Source: DAIDKA01 sp036498905
GTDB taxonomy: Bacteria; Pseudomonadota; Gammaproteobacteria; Steroidobacterales; Steroidobacteraceae
Reading direction: 5' to 3'
Assembly: GCA_036498905.1 (NCBI GenBank)
Contig: DASYER010000122.1
Location: forward strand, 62,001 to 126,000
Length of the DNA stretch: 64,000 nucleotides
In this document: positions 24,708-34,600 of the stretch, one piece after another
Position numbering within the stretch: position 1 is the stretch's first letter
Layout of the letters: the number at the start of each line of letters is the position of its first letter
Notes under the pieces: generated by a model
What the model was told of the DNA's origin: nothing
Seen by the model: the letters and a program-made list of their open reading frames with translations, nothing else
Databases searched by the model: none
Made by a program: the position numbers and the translations under genes

Positions 24708-26603
24708 ATGGTTGACGTACTTCGCACCAGCGTCTCCGGACTGCTCGCATTCCAGAAAGCCCTGGGAGTCACGAGCAACAACGTGGCAAATGTCTCGACG
24801 CCGGGTTATAGCGTCGAGAGTGCACAATTCAGCCCGCAGCTGGGGGAATCAACCAGCATCGGCAACTTCGGCACCGGTGTGCAGGTCACCGGCGTAACCC
24901 GCAGTTACAGCGAGCTGCTGGCCGGACAGATGCGCACTTCGCAGAGCAACTATTCCAGCTTCAACGCCTACGCGACCACGGCCGCCTCGGTCGACGATAT
25001 GCTGAGCGACACCAGCACGGGTCTGACCGCGCAGCTGCAGAATTTCAGCAATTCGCTGCAGACCCTGGCCAATTCTCCTACCCTGGCTGCCAGCGGCACC
25101 GCCGTATTGAGTTCGGCGCAGACCCTGGCGACCTCAATCCAGAATTACGCCAGTCAGCTCAATTCTGCCGAACAGAACGTCGAGGGCCAGATCAGCAGCA
25201 ACGTCCAGGAAATCAATACCCTGGCCGGCAATATCGCCAACGTCAACACCCAGATTTCCGAGCAGACGAACTTGGGGCAGGCACCCAACAGCCTGCTCGA
25301 TCAGCGTGATCAGCTCATCAATCAGCTCAGTCAGTATGTTTCGGTGAATACCGCCACGCAAACGGATGGCTCACTGGATGTCTTCATCGGCAACGGCCAA
25401 TCCCTCGTCAGTGGCGGAACGGCGCAGACCCTGTCGGCGATCCCGAACCAATACAATCCGACGCGATTCGATGTGGCCCTCGCGACTGCGGGCAGCACCG
25501 GGGCGCCGGTGAATGTTACCGGAGCCATCACCGGAGGCTCCCTCGGTGGTTTGCTCGCCGTGCGCAGCCAGGTCATTGATCCCACGCTGAATTCCCTCGG
25601 TCAGATCAGTGTCGGTATCGCCAGCATCATGAACCAGCAGCAGGCGGCGGGGCTGACGCAAAGCGGTACCCCTGGACAGCCCCTGTTTGCGGTCGGCGCC
25701 GTGCAGGTGAGCCCCTCCGCCCACAACACCGGCAGCGCGCAGGTTGCGATCACCCGCACCGGGCTGGCAGCGCTGACCACCGATGACTACACCCTGAGCA
25801 ACAACGCCGGCAGCTGGCAGTTGTACGACCAGACCTCGCATCAGACGGTTGTCATGGGCGGGGATGGCAGCGCGGGCAACCCATTCACCGCCGCCGGCCT
25901 CTCCATCGTGGTAAACGGCACCCCCAGTGACGGCGACAGCTTCGCAGTGCACCCGACGGGTACCGCAGCGGCCGGGTTCGGTGTGCTGCTGACCAGTCCG
26001 ACACAGATCGCCTCGGGCGCTGCCGTGCAGACGGCTGCCGCTACGGGAAACACCGGCACCGGCACGATCGCCGCAGCCACCGTGACGGATCCGACCGATC
26101 CGAACCTGCAGACGCCCACGTCGATCGTCTTCAGCTCCCCCACTCAATATCAGATCGACGGCGGACCTTCGATCACCTACACGCCGGGCACGGCCATCAC
26201 GGCCGACGGCTGGACGACCTCCATCAGCGGCACGCCCGCCGCAGGCGATACTTTCACGGTCAGCAGCAACGCGGGCAACATCGGCGACAACTCAAACCTG
26301 TTCGCCATGATCGATGGCCTGAGCGCCAATTCGCTCAACGGCGGCACCGTGTCCCTGACGGGCGCGGCCAATTCCCTGGTGAGCCAGGTGGGCGCACAGA
26401 CCCAGCAGGCGCAGGCAAATTCCCAGGCACAGCAGGCCGTCAATACCTCGGCCACCGATGCGGTGAACAACCTCTCGGGCGTCAACCTGGATGAAGAAGC
26501 GGCCAACATGCTGAAGTTCCAGCAGGCCTATCAGGCCTGCGCGCAGATGATTCAGGTCTCGACGACGATGTTCAATTCCCTCATCACGGCAATCGCGAGC
26601 TGA
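24708..26603 (+). CDS. flgK: Hook-filament junction protein FlgK (HAP1)
   Basis: Junction protein of 631 residues. The N-terminal D0 region is VLRTSVSGLLAFQKALGVTSNNVANVSTPGYSVES, and the C-terminus is SGVNLDEEAANMLKFQQAYQACAQMI. The centre is an insertion of beta-rich Thr/Gly/Ala sequence that varies between species. FlgN (15531) is its likely chaperone. It is spaced 13 bases from flgJ and four bases from flgL. Confidence 0.96.
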   Translation: MVDVLRTSVSGLLAFQKALGVTSNNVANVSTPGYSVESAQFSPQLGESTSIGNFGTGVQVTGVTRSYSELLAGQMRTSQSNYSSFNAYATTAASVDDMLSDTSTGLTAQLQNFSNSLQTLANSPTLAASGTAVLSSAQTLATSIQNYASQLNSAEQNVEGQISSNVQEINTLAGNIANVNTQISEQTNLGQAPNSLLDQRDQLINQLSQYVSVNTATQTDGSLDVFIGNGQSLVSGGTAQTLSAIPNQYNPTRFDVALATAGSTGAPVNVTGAITGGSLGGLLAVRSQVIDPTLNSLGQISVGIASIMNQQQAAGLTQSGTPGQPLFAVGAVQVSPSAHNTGSAQVAITRTGLAALTTDDYTLSNNAGSWQLYDQTSHQTVVMGGDGSAGNPFTAAGLSIVVNGTPSDGDSFAVHPTGTAAAGFGVLLTSPTQIASGAAVQTAAATGNTGTGTIAAATVTDPTDPNLQTPTSIVFSSPTQYQIDGGPSITYTPGTAITADGWTTSISGTPAAGDTFTVSSNAGNIGDNSNLFAMIDGLSANSLNGGTVSLTGAANSLVSQVGAQTQQAQANSQAQQAVNTSATDAVNNLSGVNLDEEAANMLKFQQAYQACAQMIQVSTTMFNSLITAIAS

Positions 26604-26607
26604 ACCT

Positions 26608-27795
26608 ATGAGAATCTCCACCATTGGGTTCCAGATTGACGCCGCCCAGCAGATGCAGGCGCTCGAAGCGGATATCAACACGACGCAGTCGCAGCTTTCG
26701 ACCAGCAAGAAGCTGCAGAGCGCCGCGGATGACCCGGCCGGGATGGCTCAGGTGAACCAGCTCAATGGGCAGATTTCCGCCTCCAAACAGTATCAGGCGA
26801 ACGGCAGCGTCCTGAATGCGAACCTGCAGATCGAGGAGCAGTCGCTTACGGATGCAACCAATGTCATGCAAAGCGCGCGCGATCTGGCGGTGCAGGCGAA
26901 CAACCCCGCGCTGACTCCGTCGCAGCGCCAGGACATCTCAACGCAGTTGCAGCAGCTGCTGCAGCAACTGGTCAGCAGCGCCAACAGCACGGATTCAAAC
27001 GGCAATTACGTATTTGCCGGTCAGACCAGCGGCACCGTGCCGTTCGCGCAGTCCGGGAGCTCGGTCGCCTACAACGGCTCGGGAAGCGTCAACCAGGTGC
27101 AGATCAGCCCGAATCAGCGCATCTCCAGCGGCGATACCGGTGCCAACGTCTTCATGAATATACCGGCCGGAAATGGTACGTTCACGACGGCGGTCAGCTC
27201 CACCAATACCGGGTCAGCCACCATAGACACCGGCACTGTAGTCAACTCGACGCAGTGGGTTCCAGACACCTACACCATTACCTTCAGCGATCCGACCGAC
27301 TACACCGTCACCGATGGCGCCGGCAACCCGGTGACCAGCGGCACCTTCACCAGCCCGGGCACGATCGCGTTCAACGGCATCAGCACCACGGTGACCGGAA
27401 CACCGGCAGCGGGTGACACTTTCACCGTCGCCGCCGCGGGCACGGCCAGCGCCTTTTCCACGATCTCGAATCTGATCACGACGTTGAACAACCCGAAACT
27501 GAATTCCGCGCAGATTGCGGCCCAGGTCGGCAATACCCTGGAGCAGATGGATGGTGCGATCAGCAATTTTGGCAACGTGCAGGCCTCCGTCGGCGCACGC
27601 ATCAATGCCATCACCGCGGCCAACAATACTGCCCAGAGCGCCCAGACCAACATGACCGCATCGGTGTCGGCCATCCAGGATGTCGACTACGCCGCCGCGA
27701 CAACCCGACTGTCGACCGAGGAGCTCGCTCTACAGGCCGCCCAGGAGTCGTACGCGTCCATCGCGAAGCTCTCCTTGTTCAACTACATACAGTAG
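26608..27795 (+). CDS. flgL: Hook-filament junction protein FlgL (HAP3)
   Basis: Junction protein of 395 residues in the flagellin-like family. The N-terminus MRISTIGFQIDAAQQMQALEADINTTQSQLSTSKKLQSAADDPAGM and the C-terminus AIQDVDYAAATTRLSTEELALQAAQESYASIAKLSLFNYI form the D0-D1 core. A Thr/Gly-rich insertion (about 185-290) shares wording with the insertion of FlgK (PAAGDTFTV), which suggests a common surface domain. It is the last gene of the flgB operon. Confidence 0.95.
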   Translation: MRISTIGFQIDAAQQMQALEADINTTQSQLSTSKKLQSAADDPAGMAQVNQLNGQISASKQYQANGSVLNANLQIEEQSLTDATNVMQSARDLAVQANNPALTPSQRQDISTQLQQLLQQLVSSANSTDSNGNYVFAGQTSGTVPFAQSGSSVAYNGSGSVNQVQISPNQRISSGDTGANVFMNIPAGNGTFTTAVSSTNTGSATIDTGTVVNSTQWVPDTYTITFSDPTDYTVTDGAGNPVTSGTFTSPGTIAFNGISTTVTGTPAAGDTFTVAAAGTASAFSTISNLITTLNNPKLNSAQIAAQVGNTLEQMDGAISNFGNVQASVGARINAITAANNTAQSAQTNMTASVSAIQDVDYAAATTRLSTEELALQAAQESYASIAKLSLFNYIQ

Positions 27796-27864
27796 CGACC
27801 TGCATATGACCCGCAACCGGATTGTGACGCACTCGGCAAAATGGACGACTACCCCACCAGGGGC

Positions 27865-27891
27865 TCAAGTTGCCGCCAACCACACCGATAC
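27865..27891 (+). promoter_or_regulatory. Sigma-28 promoter of fliC
   Basis: TCAAGTTG-N11-ACCGATAC, close to the FliA consensus TAAAGTTT-N11-GCCGATAA, lies 95 bases before the fliC ATG at 27986. The space between flgL and fliC (27796-27985) holds no gene; a leader of about 85 bases is expected. Confidence 0.72.
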
Positions 27892-27985
27892 AGGGTCAGA
27901 ACGGAATGCGGTTTAGGAACCGCGACAGACTACAGAGCGACGGACTGGTGTCCGGCGCCTGAACGAAACATCAGGAGTCAAGACA

Positions 27986-29215
27986 ATGTCACTAGTCCTC
28001 AACACCAATCTGAGCTCGATGGTCGCTCAGAACAGCCTGACCGCCTCGGGTGGCCAGCTCGCGACGGCTCTGCAGCAGTTGTCCTCGGGCCTGCGCATCA
28101 ACACGGCTGCGGACGACGCCGCCGGATACGCCATCGTCCAGGGCATGACCTCCCAGATCAATGGTATCAACCAGGCCGCGCACAACGCCAATGACGGCGT
28201 GTCGCTGGCCCAGACGGCCTCGGGCGCGTTGCAGGAAGTCGTCAATGACTTGCAGACGATGCGCGACCTTGCCGTGCAGTCCTTGAATGCCACCAACAGC
28301 GGCAGCGACCGCTCTGACCTCGACGCACAGTTCCAGCAGCTGAAGTCGGACATCAACAGCGTCGCCTCACAGACCCAGTTCAACGGCGTGAATCTGCTCG
28401 ACGGCACTTTCCAGGGCGCGACCTTCCAGGTCGGCGCGAACGCCGGTCAGACGATCTCGGTGGCTTCGGTCGCCAGCGCCGCCAGCGGCAACCTCGGCGC
28501 ACTGAACACCGCCGCCGGCACCGACGCGTACGCGGTTGCCAACGTCACGGCCGGTGACACGGGTACCTTCACGATCACGGGTGCGGATGGCGCATCCACC
28601 TTCACGACCAACTCGATCACGCTCACGGGCGTGGCCGCGACGGATCTGAAGAACGTCGTATCGGCGCTCAATCAGCTGTCCGGCTCGGACGGCGGTCTGA
28701 TCGCCACGGTGAATTCCGCCGGAACGGGCGTGGATCTGAGCAGCACGGTGACCGGGCAGGCGAATGCCATTGCCATCGCCTACACTGCGACTGGCACCAC
28801 CCCCGGTGCCGAGACCGCGCAGGACCTCGGCGTCAGCGCGACCTACGACCTCACGGACACTGCCATCACCGCGCAGACCGGGACGACGACGGCGAAGCTG
28901 GACGGTGCCGATGTGACGACGGTCGACAATTCCAACAAGGTGTTGGTACAGATCGACGCGGCGCTGCAGCAGCTGGCGACGGAAAGCGCGCAGTTGGGCG
29001 CCTACCAGAACCGCTTCCAGGCCGCCATCACGGGCCTGAACACGGACTCAACCAACCTGACCAGCGCCCGCAGCCAGATTCAGGATACGGACTACGCCAG
29101 CGCGACCTCAGCGCTGTCCAAGGCCCAGATCCTGCAGCAGGCTGGTACGGCGATGGTGGCACAGGCCAACACGATCCCGCAGAACATCCTGACCCTGCTG
29201 CAGAAGCTGCCGTAA
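27986..29215 (+). CDS. fliC: Flagellin FliC
   Basis: Filament subunit of 409 residues. Terminal D0/D1 regions are conserved (NTNLSSMVAQNSL, QQLSSGLRINTAADDAAGYAI; C-terminal QDTDYASATSALSKAQILQQAGTAMVAQANTIPQNIL). The middle (about 165-320) is Thr/Ala/Gly-rich and surface-exposed, thus a candidate for O-glycosylation by the enzymes encoded at 36889-41188. The stretch LQTMRDLAVQS matches the TLR5-recognised position but differs from the usual LQRIRELAVQ. The start has AGGAG at 27971-27975. Confidence 0.96.
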   Translation: MSLVLNTNLSSMVAQNSLTASGGQLATALQQLSSGLRINTAADDAAGYAIVQGMTSQINGINQAAHNANDGVSLAQTASGALQEVVNDLQTMRDLAVQSLNATNSGSDRSDLDAQFQQLKSDINSVASQTQFNGVNLLDGTFQGATFQVGANAGQTISVASVASAASGNLGALNTAAGTDAYAVANVTAGDTGTFTITGADGASTFTTNSITLTGVAATDLKNVVSALNQLSGSDGGLIATVNSAGTGVDLSSTVTGQANAIAIAYTATGTTPGAETAQDLGVSATYDLTDTAITAQTGTTTAKLDGADVTTVDNSNKVLVQIDAALQQLATESAQLGAYQNRFQAAITGLNTDSTNLTSARSQIQDTDYASATSALSKAQILQQAGTAMVAQANTIPQNILTLLQKLP

Positions 29216-29255
29216 GGATGATTCAATCGGATCGGAATGGATCGTGATCTGAACC

Positions 29256-29283
29256 ACGGCGGGCGTCGCAAGACGCCCGCCGT
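29256..29283 (+). terminator. Hairpin after fliC
   Basis: A perfect 12-bp stem (29256-29267 with 29272-29283) closed by a GCAA tetraloop lies 40 bases past the fliC stop. There is no T-run after it, so it may act as terminator or as a 3' stabilising hairpin that keeps flagellin mRNA long-lived. The rest of 29216-29354 shows no gene and no clear sigma-28 or sigma-54 box. Confidence 0.6.
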
Positions 29284-29354
29284 AGTGCATTTGCTGAACT
29301 GACTGATTCTGACTGTCTTACTTTGATTGATTAACCTGACTGAGAGTTGAACAG

Positions 29355-30839
29355 ATGGCGAACGTTAGCTCTACCAGCAATCCGGTCAGTACCGCGCCGG
29401 TCTCGGTGGCCAGCAGTTCCAGCGCCGGTGCCGCCGGTGGCTCGGTCATTAATGTCAGCTCACTGGTGTCACAACTGGTGGCGGCAACGCGCGCGCCCCA
29501 GGATGCGCTGATTTCCAATCAGACCCAGACGGTCACCACTGAGATCTCGGCGGTGGGCAACCTCAAGAGCGCCCTGTCGACCTTCCAGGCTTCATTGAGC
29601 GCACTGGACAGCCCCGGTTCATTCAACTCGCTGACTGCAAACAGCAGCAATACTTCAGCCTTCACCGCCACTGCCGACGGCACTGCCGTCAGCGGCGCGT
29701 ACAGCGTTTCGATCACTCAACTTGCTACGGCACAGCAGATTGTCTCCAATCCGATTCCTGGTGACAGCACCGGGGCAGTCGGCGCCGGCACTCTGCAGCT
29801 GTCTCTTGGCGGTACGAGTTTTACTCTCAACATCGGCAGCTCCAACGACACCCTGTCGGGGATTGCCTCGGCCATCAACTCGGCTGCCGGCAATCCGGGC
29901 ATTACTGCGGCGGTGGTGACCGGTTCGGACGGGCCTCACCTGGTGCTGTCATCGACGCTCACCGGTCAGACCAACACCATTCAGGTCACGGAGACTGACG
30001 GCGGCACCGCCCTGTCGGCCCTGACCTATGGCACCGGCAACCTCGGCAACTACGCCGAGGCAGCAAAGGCCCAGGATGCCCAATTCGCCATTTCCGGCAT
30101 TGCATACAGCAGCGCCAGCAATACTGTCACCGGAGCACTCTCCGGAGTGACCCTGACGCTGGCCGGACTGACCACGACCACTACCGGTACGGGCACGAAC
30201 GCTGTCACGACGGATACGCCGGCCACGTTGAGCGTGGCCAGTGACACTTCGACGATTCAGAGCAATGTCACCGCCTTCGTGGCCGCCTACAACGCGCTCG
30301 CAGGCACGTTCACCACACTGGGAAGCTTCGATCCCACCACCGGTACGGCGGGTCCGATGATGGGCGATGCGCTGCTGTCGGGGATCCAGAATCAGGTGCG
30401 CTCGGCGCTATACAGCATCGTCAATACCGGCTCGAGCACCTACAACTCGCTGGCCAGCGTGGGTATCACAACCCAACGCGATGGCACTTTGAGTCTCAAT
30501 GCGGCCACCTTGCAGAATGCCCTGAATCAGTCACCTGGGGCGGTAAGTGCGCTGTTCAGCAGCAGCTCCGGAGTGGCGGCGACGTTGAACACGGAGATCA
30601 CTCAGCAGCTGTCATCGTCGGGCATCGTGACCTCACGCAGCCAGACACTGGTGGCGCAGGAAAATGCGCTGACCACGCAGACCGATACCCTGAATGCGCA
30701 GATGGCGACGCTGACGGCAAGTCTGACTCAGCAATATGCTGCGCTCAACACGCTGCTCTCCTCGCTGCAGACCACCTCCTCGTACCTCACGCAGTCCTTC
30801 GCCAGCCTGCCGTCGGTCCAGGGCCAGGCGAACGCCTAA
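29355..30839 (+). CDS. fliD: Flagellar filament cap protein FliD (HAP2)
   Basis: Cap protein of 494 residues that folds arriving flagellin at the filament tip. Conserved FliD regions include SSLVSQLVAATRAPQDALISNQT near the N-terminus, YSVSITQLATAQQI, the middle NTIQVTETDGG and FAISGIAYSSASNTVTGALSGVTLTLAG, and the C-terminal helices EITQQLSSSGIVTSRSQTL with TLTASLTQQYAALNTLLSSLQTTSSYLTQSF. The first 45 residues are Ser/Thr-rich and unusually low in complexity. Confidence 0.95.
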   Translation: MANVSSTSNPVSTAPVSVASSSSAGAAGGSVINVSSLVSQLVAATRAPQDALISNQTQTVTTEISAVGNLKSALSTFQASLSALDSPGSFNSLTANSSNTSAFTATADGTAVSGAYSVSITQLATAQQIVSNPIPGDSTGAVGAGTLQLSLGGTSFTLNIGSSNDTLSGIASAINSAAGNPGITAAVVTGSDGPHLVLSSTLTGQTNTIQVTETDGGTALSALTYGTGNLGNYAEAAKAQDAQFAISGIAYSSASNTVTGALSGVTLTLAGLTTTTTGTGTNAVTTDTPATLSVASDTSTIQSNVTAFVAAYNALAGTFTTLGSFDPTTGTAGPMMGDALLSGIQNQVRSALYSIVNTGSSTYNSLASVGITTQRDGTLSLNAATLQNALNQSPGAVSALFSSSSGVAATLNTEITQQLSSSGIVTSRSQTLVAQENALTTQTDTLNAQMATLTASLTQQYAALNTLLSSLQTTSSYLTQSFASLPSVQGQANA

Positions 30840-30844
30840 GGCCC

Positions 30845-30871
30845 TAAAGTTCGGTCGCCGTGCGCCGTTAG
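30845..30871 (+). promoter_or_regulatory. Sigma-28 promoter of fliS
   Basis: TAAAGTTC-N11-GCCGTTAG begins five bases after the fliD stop and lies 34 bases before the fliS start. It matches FliA promoters in both boxes and spacing. The following 30 bases resemble the leader of flaG at 42026-42050. Confidence 0.83.
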
Positions 30872-30904
30872 CTGAAGTATTGAGAGCTGACGGAGCGAGA
30901 TCAC

Positions 30905-31366
30905 TTGAACGCCAATGCGCGCCAGTCGAAATTGGCCGCCTACAATACGGTCGCCATCCACGGCGGCGTTGCGAGCTCGGATCCTCATGGCATGGTCATG
31001 ATGCTGCTGGACGCGGCCACCGAGCGCATGGCGAGCGCGCGCGGCTGTATTGAACATAAAGAGCTGGTCCGCAAGACAAAGCTGCTGCACAGCTGCGTGT
31101 CGATCATTGCCGAGCTGCGCGGCAGCCTCAATCTGGCCCAGGGCGGTCCGCTGGCCGCCAATCTCGACGGTCTCTATGACTACATGATCCGACAGCTGAT
31201 TCAGGCGAACCTGCACAGCGATGTCGCGAAGATCAACGAAGTCCTGGGGTTGCTGGGTGAAATCCGCTCGGCGTGGGCGGCGATCGGCCCCATGGTGCGT
31301 GGCGCCGGAACCGATACGGCGGCCTTGCGGCCGCAGTCGCAGAACACCCCGGCACACGCGCGGTAA
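30905..31366 (+). CDS. fliS: Flagellin export chaperone FliS
   Basis: Cytoplasmic helical chaperone of 153 residues that binds the flagellin C-terminus. Typical are AAYNTVAIHGGVASSDPHGMVMMLLDAATERMASARGCI, the second helix TKLLHSCVSIIAELRGSLNL and the DGLYDYMIRQLIQANLHSDVAKINEVL stretch. The start is TTG 30905 with GGAG nine bases upstream; no ATG is in frame near it. It has its own sigma-28 promoter. A Pro/Gln tail ends the protein. No FliT follows. Confidence 0.93.
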   Translation: MNANARQSKLAAYNTVAIHGGVASSDPHGMVMMLLDAATERMASARGCIEHKELVRKTKLLHSCVSIIAELRGSLNLAQGGPLAANLDGLYDYMIRQLIQANLHSDVAKINEVLGLLGEIRSAWAAIGPMVRGAGTDTAALRPQSQNTPAHAR

Positions 31367-31512
31367 AGAATTGCCGCCGGCATGGCCGCGCCGGCAGCGC
31401 GGCCTGCGCGCTTGGGCACCCCTTCCTGATGGGGATATGTCAGGCCGATAGCCACCCCTGTGACGGTCATCACCCTTCTGACATCTACGGCGGTTTGATT
31501 CCCCGGAGTGGC

Positions 31513-31540
31513 TCAAGGATTAGGGGCCCCGTGCCGATGA
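31513..31540 (+). promoter_or_regulatory. Candidate sigma-28 promoter of the giant repeat gene
   Basis: TCAAGGAT-N12-GCCGATGA: the -10 part is close to GCCGATAA, the -35 part keeps TCAAG, as at fliC, and the spacer is one base longer than at the other sites. It lies about 95 bases before the ATG at 31635, the same distance as at fliC. The remainder of 31367-31634 (268 bases) shows no gene; a second GCCGATAG at 31444-31451 has no -35 partner. Confidence 0.5.
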
Positions 31541-31634
31541 GAATTGCCAGACGAGGCGCGGCCTGAATCCCGGCTTCGGATTTGACGTAACCGTGACCGC
31601 GGCTAGACCGCCTCGAATTGTGTAAAGGGAAGTC

Positions 31635-34600
31635 ATGACCTCCATCATCTCTACGCTGTCTGTAGCCCAGATCCAGTCGCTGACGACCACGCAGATTGCG
31701 TCGCTCTCCACGACAGATGCCAATGCGCTCAGCAGCTCGCAGGTGCAGGGGCTATTGACGACCCAGATTCCCTACCTCTCCGCAGCAGACATCGTATCGA
31801 TCAGCACGTCGGCGCTCGCCGCACTCGGCACGGCCCAAGTCGCGGTCATCAGCACCAAGGATGTTGCAGCGCTGACCGTCGCGCAGATCAGCACCCTGAC
31901 TACTACCCAGGCCCAGTCGCTGAGCTCGGTCCAGGTCGCCGCCCTGACGACGACGCAGCTGTCCGCCGTCGCCGGCAATCTCTCCGGCACACAGTTGGGC
32001 CTGATCGGCACCGCACAGGCTTCGGGCCTGACCACCACCGCCATCGGCAACATCAGCACCACGAACCTCGCAAGCCTGAGCACCCGGGCGCTGGGCGTGT
32101 TCACTTCGGCCCAGGTCAATGCCCTGAGCACCCATATCACCACCGCGCAGATCGCGGTGTTGTCCACTGCCGGCATCTCCGGTCTGACGGTGTCCACCCT
32201 CAACGGCCTGGGAACTGCCGACATCGCGGCCCTCTCCACCAAGGAAGTCGCGGCCCTGAGCACGACTCAGGTGGGCGGCCTCGTCACGACCCAGGCGCAG
32301 GCGCTCACTTCGGTACAGATTGCCGCCCTGAGCACCGCGCAGATCGCAGTTGTTGCCGGTAATCTCTCCGGCACACAGTTGGGCCTGATCGGCACGGCGC
32401 AGGCTTCGGGCCTCACGGCCACGGCCATCGGCAATATCAGCACCACGAACCTCACGAGTCTGAGCACTCACGCGGTGAGTGTGTTCACCTCGACGCAGGT
32501 CAATGCGCTGAGCACCCATATCACCACCGCGCAGATCGCGGTGCTGTCCACCGGCGGTATCTCGGGTTTGACGGTCACCACGCTCAATGGCCTGGGTACT
32601 GCGGACATCTCTGCCCTGTCGACCCGCGATGTCACGGCCCTGACCACCACCCAGCTCGCCGGCCTCGTCACCACCCAGGCCCAGGCCCTGACCTCCGCCC
32701 AGATCGGTGTCCTGAGCACCACGCAGGTCGCACTCGTTGCCGGCAACCTCTCCGGTTCGCAGTTGGGCCTGATCGGCACGGCCCAGGCTTCGGGCCTGAC
32801 CACCACGGCGATCGGCAACATCAGCACCACCAACCTGGCGAGCCTGAGCACTCACGCATTGAGTGTCTTCACCTCAACCCAGGTCAATGCACTGAGCACC
32901 CATATCAGCACCGCGCAGATCGCGGTACTGTCCACTGCGGGCATCTCGGGTCTAACGACGACCACTTTGAATGGCCTGAGCACCTCGGATATCGCGGCCA
33001 TCTCCACCCGGGATGTCGCGGCCCTGACGGCGACCCAGGTCGGCGGTCTGGTCACGACCCAGGCGCAGTCCCTGACTTCCACGCAGATCAGTGTCCTGAG
33101 CACCGCACAGGTGGCGGCCGTCGCCGCCAATTTCTCCGGTACCCAGTTGGGCCTGATCGGCACAAAGCAGGCCGCCGGCCTCACCGCCACGGCCATCGGC
33201 AACATCAGCACCACGAACCTCGCGAGCCTGAGCACCGGTGCGTTGAGTGTGTTCACCTCCGCGCAGGTCAACGCACTGAGCACCCACATCAGCACCGCCC
33301 AGATCGCGGTGCTGTCCACCGCGGGCGTTTCGGGCCTGACAACGACCACCCTGAATGGCCTTAGCACCTCGGATATCGCGGCCATCTCCACCCGGGATGT
33401 CGCCGCCCTGACGGCGACCCAGATCGGCGGTCTGGTCACCACCCAGGCGCAGGCTCTGACCTCCGCCCAGATCGGCGTCCTGAGCACTGCGCAGGTGGCG
33501 GCTGTCGCCGGTAACTTCTCCGGTACGCAGCTAGGCCTGATCGGCACGAAGCAGGCCGCCGGCCTTACCGCCACGACCATCGGCAACATCAGCACCACGA
33601 ACCTTGCGAGCCTGAGCACCCAGGCGTTGAGTGTGTTCACCTCCACGCAGGTCAATGCGCTGAGCACCCACATCACCACCTCGCAGATCGCGGTACTGTC
33701 CACCGCGGGCATCGCGGGCCTGACGGTCACGACGCTCAATGGCCTGGGTACCGCCGACATTTCCGCGCTCTCGACCAAGGATGTCGCGGCACTGACCACC
33801 ACTCAGATAGGCGGCCTGGTCACGACGCAGGCGCAGGCGCTCACTTCGGCACAGATCGGCTTCCTGAGCACCGCACAGGTGGCGGCAGTTGCCGCCAATT
33901 TCTCCGGTACCCAGTTGGGCCTGATCGGCACGGCGCAGGCTTCGGGCCTCACGGCCACGGCCATCGGTAACATCAGCACCACGAACCTCGCAAGTCTTAG
34001 CACCCGCGCGTTGAGTGTATTCACCTCCACGCAGGTCAATGCGCTGAGCACTCACATCACCACGGCGCAGATCGCGGTGCTGTCCACCGGCGGCATCTCG
34101 GGTTTGACGGTCGCCACGCTCAATGGCCTCGGTACCGCGGACATCTCCGCCCTGTCAACCCGCGATGTCGCGGCCCTGAGCACCACGCAGGTAAGCGGCC
34201 TGGTCACGACCCAGGCGCAGGCCCTGACTTCCACTCAGATCAGTGTTCTGAGCACCGCGCAGGTCGCACTCGTTGCCGGCAACCTCTCCGGTTCGCAGTT
34301 GGGCCTGATCGGCACGGCCCAGGCTTCGGGCCTGACCACCACGGCCATCGGCAACATCAGCACCACGAATCTCGCGAGCCTGAGCACTCGTGCGTTGAGC
34401 GTGTTCACCTCCACGCAGGTGAATGCGCTGAGCACCCATATCAGCACCGCCCAGATCGCCGTGCTGTCCACCGCGGGCATCGCCGGCTTGACCACGACCA
34501 CTTTGAATGGCCTGAGCACCTCAGATATCGCGGCCATCTCTACCCGGGATGTCGCCGCCCTGACGGCGACCCAGGTGGGCGGTCTGGTCACGACCCAGGC

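Noticed and set aside
24708..24760. Sigma-28 promoter before flgK (TAAAGGCT at 24691)
   Set aside because: No GCCGATAA-like box follows at the right distance, and flgK is 13 bases from flgJ, so read-through suffices.
31444..31451. GCCGATAG as a second sigma-28 -10 box before the repeat gene
   Set aside because: No TAAAG-like -35 lies 11 or 12 bases upstream (the positions read CCTGATGG/TCCTGATG).
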